This document shows, one piece after another, positions 24,441-31,916 of a stretch of DNA of 64,000 bases (position 1 is its first letter; each line of letters opens with the position of its first letter). The translations under genes were made by a program, and so were the position numbers. The notes beneath the pieces were generated by a model, which saw only the letters and a list, made by a program, of their open reading frames with translations, searched no databases and was not told the DNA's origin. Location of the stretch: the NCBI GenBank assembly GCA_050157065.1, contig CP189573.1. One strand, written 5' to 3'. The DNA is from Avipropionibacterium sp050157065. GTDB taxonomy: Bacteria > Actinomycetota > Actinomycetes > Propionibacteriales > Propionibacteriaceae.

Positions 24441-26321
24441 ATGGGGACCCGAGACACCACCGACCCCGCCGCGCGCACGACCCGCCGGGCGACGAAGGAC
24501 CGGCCCGCCAAGTCCGAGCCCGACGCCACGAAGCCGGACGCCACGAAGCCGGACGCCACGAAGGCCGACGCGACGACGGCCGACGACACGAAGGCCAAGA
24601 CCCCTCGCCGGGGGACCGAGGAAGCCCCGGCTCTCGGGCTGCGGGCCACGCTGCGTTACTGGTGGAACCAGCTGACCTCGATGCGGACCGCGTTGATCCT
24701 GCTGTTCTGCCTGGCCCTGGCGGCCATCCCGGGGTCGATCGTGCCGCAGCGGTCGGTGTCACCGATCCAGGTCGAGGACTTCATCGAGGCCAACCCGGGG
24801 CTGGGCGAGTTCTACGACCGGATCGGCATGTTCGACGTGTTCTCGTCGGTCTGGTTCTCCTCGATCTACCTGTTGCTGTTCGTGTCGCTGATCGGCTGCA
24901 TCCTGCCGCGGGTCATGGTGTACGCGAAGGCGGTGCGGGCCGAACCGGTCCGTACTCCGGCCCGCCTCACCCGGCTGCCGGTGCACCAGGTGGTGGCCCG
25001 TCGCACCGAAACAGGCGACGGCACCGATGCCGAGAACGGGGCAGAGGTCGACGACACCGACGACGTCCTGGAGCGCGCCGCCGAGCACCTGCGGTCGCGT
25101 CGGTTCCGGGTGGCCGTACGGGGGGACAACCTGTCCGCCGAACGGGGCTACCTCCGCGAGGCCGGCAACCTGGTGTTCCACCTGAGCCTGGTGCTGTTGT
25201 TGATCGGGGTGGCGATCGGGACGCTGTACGGCTACCGCGGCAGCGCCATCGTCGTCGTGGGGAACAGCTTCTCCAACACGATGACGCAGTACGACGACCT
25301 GACGTCCGGGCCGCGGTTCGACGCGGGCGACCTGGCCCCGTTCCACATCACCGTGGACCACTTCGAGGCACAGTTCGAGACCGGTGAGGTGCAGACCGGC
25401 GCGGCGCGGGTGTTCCGGGCCGACACCACGGTGATCGACCGGCCCGGCGCGACGCCGCGGCAGGAGACCATTGAGGTCAACCACCCACTCGAGATGGGCG
25501 GGACCCAGGTGCACGTCCTCGGCCACGGCTATGCCCCGACGGTGACGGTGCGTGACAGCAACGGCGACATCGCCTGGCAGGGGCCGGTGGTGTTCCTGCC
25601 GCAGGACGGCAACTTCTCCTCCGCCGGCGCGATCAAGGCGGTCGACGCCCGGCCCGAGCAGTTGGCGTTCCAGGGCTTCTTCCTGCCCACCGGGATCGTC
25701 GACGAGTACGGTCCGCGCTCGGTGTTCCCCGATGCGTTGGCGCCGCGGCTGTTCCTGAACGCGTGGTACGGCCCGCCCCGGGTCGAGACCGGGGAGCCGC
25801 AGAACGTGTACTCCCTCGACACCCGCGGGCTGACCCAGTTCACCGAGGGCGACGACGTACTGCGGATGCAGATGAAGCCCGGTGACACCGTGACACTGCC
25901 CGACGGCAAGGGGTCGATCACGTTCGACGGCTACGACCGGTGGGTGAAGTTGCAGATCAGCCGTACGCCCGCGCTGTGGCTCACCGCCGGCTCGATCGGG
26001 GCCGCCGTACTCGGACTTTGCCTGTCACTGTTCATCCGGCCCCGCCGGCTCTGGGTGCGGGTCACCGACGACGAGATCCACGTTGCCGGACTCGACCGGG
26101 CGGACGCCCGACACGGGTTGGACGATGACGTCGCGGCCCTGGCCGCGGCAGCCGGCGGGGGATCCGAGGAGTTCGACGCCGAGGATGACGAGGATGGCGA
26201 GGACCACGACCGCGAGGACGAGGACGGCGAGGACGAGGACGGCGAGGACGAGGACGGCGAGGACGGCGAGGACGAGGACGGCGAGGACGAGGGACGCCTC
26301 GACAAGCTCGACGAGCGCTGA
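24441..26321 (+). CDS. resB: Cytochrome c biogenesis protein ResB (Ccs1)
   Basis: A 626-aa partner of CcsB in the haem-export and ligation complex of system II. It has paired TM segments near residues 75-95 and 135-155 (SSIYLLLFVSLIGCILPR), a third near 240 (LVFHLSLVLLLIGVAIGTLYG), a large extracytoplasmic domain and a last TM near 525. Both ends are low-complexity: an N-terminal run of DATKP-type repeats and a very acidic tail built from EDEDG units. The start is ATG 24441, 2 bases after ccdA. The core is normal; the repetitive ends are specific to this gene. Confidence 0.92.
   Translation: MGTRDTTDPAARTTRRATKDRPAKSEPDATKPDATKPDATKADATTADDTKAKTPRRGTEEAPALGLRATLRYWWNQLTSMRTALILLFCLALAAIPGSIVPQRSVSPIQVEDFIEANPGLGEFYDRIGMFDVFSSVWFSSIYLLLFVSLIGCILPRVMVYAKAVRAEPVRTPARLTRLPVHQVVARRTETGDGTDAENGAEVDDTDDVLERAAEHLRSRRFRVAVRGDNLSAERGYLREAGNLVFHLSLVLLLIGVAIGTLYGYRGSAIVVVGNSFSNTMTQYDDLTSGPRFDAGDLAPFHITVDHFEAQFETGEVQTGAARVFRADTTVIDRPGATPRQETIEVNHPLEMGGTQVHVLGHGYAPTVTVRDSNGDIAWQGPVVFLPQDGNFSSAGAIKAVDARPEQLAFQGFFLPTGIVDEYGPRSVFPDALAPRLFLNAWYGPPRVETGEPQNVYSLDTRGLTQFTEGDDVLRMQMKPGDTVTLPDGKGSITFDGYDRWVKLQISRTPALWLTAGSIGAAVLGLCLSLFIRPRRLWVRVTDDEIHVAGLDRADARHGLDDDVAALAAAAGGGSEEFDAEDDEDGEDHDREDEDGEDEDGEDEDGEDGEDEDGEDEGRLDKLDER
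26184..26298 (+). repeat. Acidic GAG-GAC-GGC codon repeat in resB
   Basis: A run of GAGGACGAGGACGGC-type units encodes a tail of almost only Glu, Asp and Gly at the C-terminus of ResB. It is an in-frame simple-sequence tract, likely variable in length between strains and probably cytoplasmic. Confidence 0.7.
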
Positions 26322-26345
26322 ATCACGGTCCCGAGGCGCCTGCTG

Positions 26346-26373
26346 ACGCTCCCCGAGCTTGCCGAGGGGCTCG
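26346..26373. repeat. Short palindrome-rich element in the resB-ccsB gap
   Basis: The segment CTCCCCGAGCTTGCCGAGGG is partly self-complementary (CCCC...GGGG and CGAGC...GCTCG) and resembles the short REP-like CTTCGACAAGCTCAG elements scattered in actinobacterial intergenic DNA. It sits in the 135-base gap between resB and ccsB. A TATACAGT stretch at 26398-26405 could serve as -10 for ccsB. Confidence 0.3.
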
Positions 26374-26456
26374 CCGGGCGTGGGGCAGCCTGAAAGGTAT
26401 ACAGTTGGTCCCGGCCGCCGACCATCCGGCTGGCCGAGCAGAGAGTGGTGGAACGA

Positions 26457-27512
26457 ATGTCCGACTGGGCCAACCTGTCCGACCTTGCGATCCTGACGGC
26501 ACTGGTGTTCTACCTGCTGTCGCTGGTCGCCCACGCCATCGAGTGGGGCGTGGCCCGGAACGTCACGGCGATCCCGGTCGCGAAGCGGGCCCCGCGCCGG
26601 ACCAAGGCGTTGGCAACCGCTGGCGCCGGACCCGCCATCGAGAGTGACGCCAGCGAGGCCGACGACACCGACCACGTCGACACGACCGATTCCGAGGCGT
26701 CGGGCCTGGCTGACGGCGACGACGCCGGCCCCACCGGTGCTGAGGTCGACGCGGCCCGGACGCGCCGGATCGAGATGTTCGGCCGACTCGGGGTCAACCT
26801 GATGGTGCTGGCCGTGCTGTTCAACGTCGCCGGTCTGGTGTTCCGCGGGATCGCGGGCCAGCGGGCCCCGTGGGGCAACATGTACGAGTTCACGCTGTCG
26901 GCGGTCGCGCTGATCGGCCTCGCATACCTGGTGATGGCGTTCAAGTTCACGATGCGCTGGCTCGGGCTGCCGACCGCCCTCGTGACCACCCTCGGCACCG
27001 GGCTGGCCGTCACCGTCTTCTACGTCGACGTCGCCCCCCTGGTGCCCGCCCTTCACTCGGTCTGGTTCGTCGTGCACATCGCCGCGGCCGCCGTCGCCGG
27101 TGCGGCGTTCAACGTCGGCGCCCTCGCCTCGATCCTCTACCTGATCCGCAGCCGGATGGAACGCAAGGAGACCGTCCGCGGCTACTGGGCCAAGATGCCG
27201 CACTCCGACCGGCTCGACGCGATCGCGTACCGACTGCACGCCTTCGCCTTCCCGCTGTGGACCTTCGCCGTCGCCGCCGGTGCGGTCTGGGCGCAGTACG
27301 CATGGGGTCGCTTCTGGGGCTGGGATCCGAAGGAGACCTGGGCGTTGGTGACGTGGGTGATCTACGCCTGCTACCTGCACGCCCGGGCGACCGCCGGCTG
27401 GCGCGGGAAGCGGGCCGCGGTCATCGCGCTGATCGGCGTCGCCTCGTTCTGGTTCAACTTCATCGGCGTCAACATGCTGTTCAGCGGCCTGCACTCGTAC
27501 GCCGGCATCTGA
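26457..27512 (+). CDS. ccsB: Cytochrome c biogenesis protein CcsB (CcsA-type haem channel)
   Basis: A ~351-aa polytopic protein that, with ResB, moves haem outward and attaches it to apocytochrome c. The tryptophan-rich WWD signature is WGRFWGWDPKETWAL near residue 285, and histidines in SVWFVVHI and RLHAFAFPLW are positioned as possible haem ligands. A hydrophilic Asp/Ala-rich insert (about residues 50-100) lies between the first and second TM segments. ATG 26457 is used; GTG 26445 or 26448 would add three or four residues and has GAGAG just ahead. Confidence 0.92.
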   Translation: MSDWANLSDLAILTALVFYLLSLVAHAIEWGVARNVTAIPVAKRAPRRTKALATAGAGPAIESDASEADDTDHVDTTDSEASGLADGDDAGPTGAEVDAARTRRIEMFGRLGVNLMVLAVLFNVAGLVFRGIAGQRAPWGNMYEFTLSAVALIGLAYLVMAFKFTMRWLGLPTALVTTLGTGLAVTVFYVDVAPLVPALHSVWFVVHIAAAAVAGAAFNVGALASILYLIRSRMERKETVRGYWAKMPHSDRLDAIAYRLHAFAFPLWTFAVAAGAVWAQYAWGRFWGWDPKETWALVTWVIYACYLHARATAGWRGKRAAVIALIGVASFWFNFIGVNMLFSGLHSYAGI

Positions 27513-27540
27513 CCGACACCGGCCCTACCACCCGAGTGCC

Positions 27541-27746
27541 GAGAGGGCAGTCGGAGAGGTGGCGCCCCGCTGAGTGGGCAGTTGGCGAGGTGTCGCCCCG
27601 CCGAGTGGGCAGTTGGCGAGGTGCCGCCCCGCCGAGTGGGCAGTTGGAGAGGTGTCGCCCCGCCGAGTGGGCAGTTGGAGAGGTGTCGCCCCGCCGAGTG
27701 GGCAGTTGGAGAGGTGGCATCTCGCTGAGAGGGCAGTTGGAGGGGC
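27541..27746. repeat. 31-bp tandem repeat tract (six and a half units)
   Basis: Units begin at 27541, 27572, 27603, 27634, 27665 and 27696, with a partial one at 27727. The core is GAGTGGGCAGTTGGaGAGGT followed by GTCGCCCCGCC. Units differ by a few substitutions (GCGAGG or GAGAGG; TCGCCCC, CCGCCCC or CATCTCG). There are no spacers, so it is not a CRISPR. More 31-bp units (one 30 bp) reappear at 28250-28342. Confidence 0.9.
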
Positions 27747-28432
27747 GGTCGTGTCGAGGATTCCTCTCCTGGTGACCTATCGGTGACCGATCCCGCTCGA
27801 CACCCGCCCGTACGCGTCCCAAGCGTGTCGTGGGGCGGTTGGCGAGGTGGTGTCCCGCCGAGAGGGCAGTTGGAGAGGTGTCGCCCCGCCGAGTGGGCAG
27901 TTGGAGAGGTGGCATCTCGCTGAGAGGGCAGTTGGAGGGGCGGTCGTGTCGAGGATTCCTCTCCTGGTGACCTATCGGTGACCGATCCCGCTCGACACCC
28001 GCCCGTACGCGTCCCAAGCGTGTCGTGGGGCGGTTGGCGAGGTGGTGTCCCGCCGAGAGGGCAGTTGGAGAGGTGCCGCCCCGCCGAGTGGGCAGTTGGA
28101 GAGGTGGCATCTCGCTGAGAGGGCAGTTGGAGGGGCGGTCGTGTCGAGGATTCCTCTCCTGGTGACCTATCGGTGACCGATCCCGCTCGACACCCGCCCG
28201 TACGCGTCCCAAGCGTGTCGTGGGGCGGTTGGCGAGGTGGTGTCCCGCCGAGTGGGCAGTTGGCGAGGTGGCATCACGCCGAGTGGGCAGATGGCGAGGT
28301 GGGGCAGGCTGAGAGGGCAGTTGGCGAGGTGCCGCCCCGCCGAGTGGGCAGTTGGAGAGGTGGCATCTCGCTGAGAGGGCAGTTGGAGGGGCGGTCGTGT
28401 CGAGGATTCCTCTCCTGGTGACCTATCGGTGA
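27698..28432. repeat. 195-bp higher-order tandem repeats with nested stem-loop
   Basis: Near-identical 195-bp copies start at 27698, 27893 and 28088, and a truncated copy covers 28344-28432. Each contains 31-bp-type units plus a ~120-bp unique block. In copy 1 the block can fold as GGGCGG (27743-27748), GTGTCGAG (27751-27758) pairing with CTCGACAC (27796-27803) and CCGCCC (27804-27809), around an inner palindrome ATCGGTGACCGAT (27779-27791). The structure is conserved in all three full copies. Confidence 0.9.
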
Positions 28433-28500
28433 ACGAGCTCCGCTCCGCTGGCGTGTGAGGCCCACGAGAGGGTGGGCGGGCCGAGAGTGAAGGTGCGCCG

Positions 28501-28676
28501 TTCGTGTGCAGGGCCGTTCGTGTGCAGGGCCGTTCGTGTGCAGGGCCGTTCGTGTGCAGGGCCGTTCGTGTGCAGGGCCGTTCGTGTGCAGGGCCGTTCG
28601 TGTGCAGGGCCGTTCGTGTGCAGGGCCGTTCGTGTGCAGGGCCGTTCGTGTGCAGGGCCGTTCGTGTGCAGGGCCG
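28501..28676. repeat. 16-bp tandem array, 11 perfect copies
   Basis: The unit TTCGTGTGCAGGGCCG repeats every 16 bases from 28501 to 28676 without a mismatch, and a twelfth, degraded copy begins at 28677 (TACGTGAG). Because 16 is not a multiple of three, the array is open in all frames. It lies about 40 bases downstream of the lacI stop codon. The perfect identity suggests recent or ongoing expansion, as in a VNTR. Confidence 0.95.
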
Positions 28677-28716
28677 TACGTGAGCTTGGCCTTCCTGCCG
28701 AGTCGCGACCGTCGAC

Positions 28717-29721
28717 TCAGCGGCTGCGCGCCGGGCCCGTCGAGTCGCGCACCACGAGCCGGGTCGGGATGATCACCGGCTCCTGCGCGCGACCCTCCCG
28801 GATCACCTCGAGCAGTGTCTCGGCCGCCCGTTCGCCGGCGGCGATCACGTCCGCGGAGATCGCGGTCATCGCCGGGTAGGACCGGGCCGCGGTGATGTCG
28901 TCGCAACCGATCACCGACATGTCGTCGGGCACCGACAACCCGGCGGCCCAGATCCCCGCCATGATTCCCTGACCCAGGATGTCGTCGAAGGCGATCACCG
29001 CGGTGGCACCGCTGGCGACCACGTCGGGTGCCAGCTTGATGCCCGCCTCGTGGGTGGGCCGCAGCGCCTTGAGCGTCGTCACCTTGACCTTGTGCCGCCG
29101 GGCCGCGGACATGATCGCCTTGCGACGTTCGCCGTTGGCCCACGAGTCGGCCGGTCCGGCCGCGTACACCAGGTGCTGGTGGCCCAGCTCGGCCAGGTGG
29201 GCAACGGCCTGCCGCATCCCGATCGCCGAGTCGATCAACACCTGCGAGACCCCGTCGAGGTCGCGGTTCACCAGCACCATCGAGGTCTGCCGGGCGTGGG
29301 CGGTCAGCTCCGCGTCGCCGGACCGGGGCGCGGCCAGGATGACGCCGTCGGACTGGTGCAACAGCTTGCCCAGCAGCGTGCTCTCCTTGCCGGCGGTCTC
29401 GTCGGTGTCGCCCAGCAGCACCAGCACGTCAGCACTGTCGCACTGGCGCTCGATGCCGCGGATCAGGGGCGAGAAGAACGGGTTGGCGATGTCGGAGACG
29501 ATGATGGCGATGGCGCCCTGTCGGCCGGTGCTGAGGGCCCGGGCGCTGCGGTTCGGCACGTAGTGCAGCTCCGCGGCGACCTGCCGCACCTTCTCCACCG
29601 TCTCGGGGGAGAGCATCTCGGGTCGGGAGAACGCCCGCGACACCGTTGCCGTCGAGACGCCGGCGGCCTTCGCGATCTCGCGGATCGTGGCGTGCTTGCG
29701 AGTGGTCACCTTTGTCACCAT
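28717..29721 (-). CDS. LacI-family transcriptional regulator
   Basis: A 334-aa repressor. The N-terminal HTH (ATIREIAKAAGVSTATVSRAFS, residues ~11-32, in part) and hinge (SARALSTGRQ) are followed by a periplasmic-binding-protein-like sugar domain (IAIIVSDIANPFFSPLIRGIE, VIAFDDILGQGIMAG, MSVIGCDDI, TRLVVRDST at the end). I use ATG 29721; homology starts a few residues later. It is divergent from two Gfo/Idh dehydrogenases, with a LacI-type operator just ahead of them, so it probably represses that pair until a sugar or polyol binds. Confidence 0.92.
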   Translation of the reverse strand: MVTKVTTRKHATIREIAKAAGVSTATVSRAFSRPEMLSPETVEKVRQVAAELHYVPNRSARALSTGRQGAIAIIVSDIANPFFSPLIRGIERQCDSADVLVLLGDTDETAGKESTLLGKLLHQSDGVILAAPRSGDAELTAHARQTSMVLVNRDLDGVSQVLIDSAIGMRQAVAHLAELGHQHLVYAAGPADSWANGERRKAIMSAARRHKVKVTTLKALRPTHEAGIKLAPDVVASGATAVIAFDDILGQGIMAGIWAAGLSVPDDMSVIGCDDITAARSYPAMTAISADVIAAGERAAETLLEVIREGRAQEPVIIPTRLVVRDSTGPARSR

Positions 29722-29820
29722 AAGGCTGAATGTCCCACATCGGTGGGAAGTTCTGCACCTGTGCCCACCAACGGTGTCCCGGGGGTCGGGCCGGCGGTGC
29801 CCGTCGTCTAGGGTGCTGAT

Positions 29821-29834
29821 TGCAATCGCTTGCG
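29821..29834. promoter_or_regulatory. LacI-type operator
   Basis: TGCAATCGCTTGCG fits the LacI/GalR-family pattern TGnAAnCGnTnnCA with the central CG, differing only at the last base. It lies 18 bases before the GTG of the first Gfo/Idh gene (29852) and about 100 bases from the divergent lacI start, well placed to control both. Confidence 0.65.
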
Positions 29835-29851
29835 ACTGATGAGGAGACGTT

Positions 29852-30865
29852 GTGGCCACGACCGACAAGGCGCCGGGTGACCAGCTGGGTGTCGGCATCA
29901 TCGGACTGGGCTCGATCGGCACCACCCACATGACCGCTGTCGGGGCCGTCGACGGCCTCGAACTGCGCGGCACCGTCGGTGGCAGCGGGGTCGACCAGGT
30001 CCGTTCGTACGACGACGTCGCGGGTCTGCTCGCCGACGACTCGATCCAGGTGGTCGGGATCTGCTCGCCGAGCGGCCTGCACGCCGAACACGCCATCGCC
30101 GCGCTCGAGGCCGGCAAGCACGTGCTGGTGGAGAAGCCGGTCGCCACCTCGGTCGCCGACGCGCGGCGACTGGTCGAGGTCGCCGAGCGGGCGGGGACCG
30201 TCGCCGGGGTGGTGTCACAGCGCCGGCTGGAGTCGCAGCACGTCCACCTCAAGCAGGCGATCGACGCCGGACAGTTCGGCAACCCGGTGCTCGGGGAGGC
30301 GCTGATCCGATGGCACCGCGACGCCGACTACTACAACCACGCCGCCTGGCGTCGTGCCGCTCCCGGCGGCGGCTCGCTGATGAACCAGGGCCTGCACTCG
30401 GTCGACCTGCTGCGCTGGCTCTTCGGTGAGGTGGCCGACGTCCAGGCCCAGACCGCCACCCTGGTGGCCGACATGGAGGCCGAGGACACGACCGTCGCGG
30501 CGATCCGCTTCGCCTCCGGTGCGCTGGGTGCGATCGTCACCTCGACCGCCACCAAGCCCGGCCTGCCGGCCGAGCTGAACCTCTACTTCTCCGAGGGCGC
30601 GGTGGGCATCCACCACACCGAGGTGGTCCGGTGGACCGGTGCGGCCGAGCCGCCGCCGGCCGCCTCCCGGGTCGAGAGCGGTGCGTCCTCGCCGATCATC
30701 GACGCCGAAGGCCACATCACCCAGTGGCAGGACCTGCTGCACGCCATCAACGACGGCTCGCAGCCCATGGTGACCCTCGCCGACGGTGCCGCCACCGTCG
30801 CACTCATCGAAGCGGTGTACACGTCGGCCCGCACCGGCGCCCGCGTGACCCCGGAACGGATCTGA
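29852..30865 (+). CDS. Gfo/Idh/MocA-family oxidoreductase (first of pair)
   Basis: A 337-aa NAD(P)-dependent dehydrogenase. The Rossmann motif is VGIIGLGSIGTTHM (residues ~13-26), EKPVATS holds the conserved Lys of the EKP motif, and the C-terminal domain contains GGGSLMNQGLHSVDLLRWL with the catalytic-region Asp/His. Such enzymes oxidise sugars, inositols or amino sugars. GTG 29852 is preceded by GAGGAG. The next gene encodes a second, divergent member after 2 bases, so the two probably perform successive or paired steps under LacI control. Confidence 0.9.
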   Translation: MATTDKAPGDQLGVGIIGLGSIGTTHMTAVGAVDGLELRGTVGGSGVDQVRSYDDVAGLLADDSIQVVGICSPSGLHAEHAIAALEAGKHVLVEKPVATSVADARRLVEVAERAGTVAGVVSQRRLESQHVHLKQAIDAGQFGNPVLGEALIRWHRDADYYNHAAWRRAAPGGGSLMNQGLHSVDLLRWLFGEVADVQAQTATLVADMEAEDTTVAAIRFASGALGAIVTSTATKPGLPAELNLYFSEGAVGIHHTEVVRWTGAAEPPPAASRVESGASSPIIDAEGHITQWQDLLHAINDGSQPMVTLADGAATVALIEAVYTSARTGARVTPERI

Positions 30866-30867
30866 CC

Positions 30868-31878
30868 ATGATCGACCTTGCCATCGCCGGCGTCCAGCAC
30901 GGCCACTTCATGTACTTCCTCGACTCGGTCGCGGGTCGCGACGACGCCCGCATCGTCGGGTTCTCCGAGACCGATCCGGCCAAGCGGGAGGCCGTCGCCG
31001 CAGAGACCGGCCTCACCCCGTACGAGAGCCACCAGGCCCTGTTGGAGGCGACGAAGCCGACGGTGGTCGGCGTGGCCGCCGCCTTCGGTGACCGTGGGCA
31101 GATCGTGCTCGACGCGCTCGCCGCGGGTGCCCACGTCGTCGCCGACAAGCCGCTGTGCACCACGATGGAGCAGCTCGACGCGATCGAGCAGGCCGTCACC
31201 GGGACCGACCAGCAGTTGTCGGTGATGTTCGAGAAGCGTGGGTACGGACCGAGCGTCAAGGTCCGCGAACTGGTCGACGAGGGCCGTCTGGGGCAGCTGA
31301 CGTTGCTGCACGCGACCGGCCCCCACAAGCTCAACAAGCCCACCCGGCCGGACTGGTTCTGGCAGCCGGAGTCGTACGGCGGCATCCTGAACGACCTGGT
31401 GGTGCACGACATCGACATGTACCTGTGGCTGACCGGGACGCAGTCGGGCACGGTCAGCGGCCGGGCCGGAAACTTCGCCCAGCTCGACAAGCCGGGCTTC
31501 GAGGATGCCGGGCTGGCCACCGTGCACGGGGACGGGGTGGACGGTGCGCCGGGGGCGATGGCCTCGCTCGAGGTGCACTGGATGTCGCCCGCGGCCGCCC
31601 CGTGGCACGGCGACTACCGGATCCGGATCACCGGCACCGAGGGCACCGCCGAGCTCAACTGGCGCACCGGTGAACTGTTCCTGGCGACCCACACCACCGA
31701 GCCCGAGCTGATCGAGTGTGCGCCGAACATCCCGGCCGCCACGTACTTCCTGGACGCGATCAGCCAGGGCGTCGAGCCGTCGGTCTCGACCGCCGACTCG
31801 ATCCTCGCCACCCGGGTGTCGCTGCTGGCCCAGCAGAGCGCGGCCAACGGCGGCGAACTGCTCACCTGGCACCGCTGA
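30868..31878 (+). CDS. Gfo/Idh/MocA-family oxidoreductase (second of pair)
   Basis: A 336-aa protein with the same fold but a variant N-terminus (IAGVQHGHFMYFL instead of a GxGxxG loop) and DKPLCTTMEQ in place of EKP. The C-terminal domain has GGILNDLVVHDIDMYLWLTG. The weakened nucleotide motif and the HGHF stretch suggest a subgroup with a different cofactor pocket or substrate. ATG 30868 follows the first dehydrogenase by 2 bases. Substrate unknown. Confidence 0.85.
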   Translation: MIDLAIAGVQHGHFMYFLDSVAGRDDARIVGFSETDPAKREAVAAETGLTPYESHQALLEATKPTVVGVAAAFGDRGQIVLDALAAGAHVVADKPLCTTMEQLDAIEQAVTGTDQQLSVMFEKRGYGPSVKVRELVDEGRLGQLTLLHATGPHKLNKPTRPDWFWQPESYGGILNDLVVHDIDMYLWLTGTQSGTVSGRAGNFAQLDKPGFEDAGLATVHGDGVDGAPGAMASLEVHWMSPAAAPWHGDYRIRITGTEGTAELNWRTGELFLATHTTEPELIECAPNIPAATYFLDAISQGVEPSVSTADSILATRVSLLAQQSAANGGELLTWHR

Positions 31879-31916
31879 CGCGGGACCCGGGTCGGCCGGA
31901 TGTCAGGATGGGGCCC

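Larger units (their letters stand above)
27513..28716. other. 1.2-kb non-coding interval holding tandem repeats
   Basis: This stretch lies between the convergent genes ccsB and lacI. It contains, in order, a 31-bp tandem repeat tract, 195-bp higher-order repeats with a nested hairpin, a short unique spacer and an 11-copy 16-bp array. Long open frames run through it on both strands, but they are products of the repeat periodicity: the same repeat is open in several frames and has no ribosome binding site or recognisable domain. I see no real gene. Confidence 0.8.

Noticed and set aside
27481..28212. A 243-codon minus-strand open frame with a 65-residue internal repeat, which looks like a repeat protein
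   Set aside because: Its periodicity is simply the 195-bp DNA repeat. The 31-bp subrepeats shift frame, other frames are equally open, and no ribosome binding site or known domain is present. It also overlaps the ccsB 3' end.
27541..28676. CRISPR array
   Set aside because: Repeats are contiguous without unique spacers, and no cas genes are nearby.
28506..28772. Cys/Arg/Val-rich repetitive open frames over the 16-bp array
   Set aside because: A stop-free 16-bp unit is open in all frames on both strands. There is no independent sign of translation.
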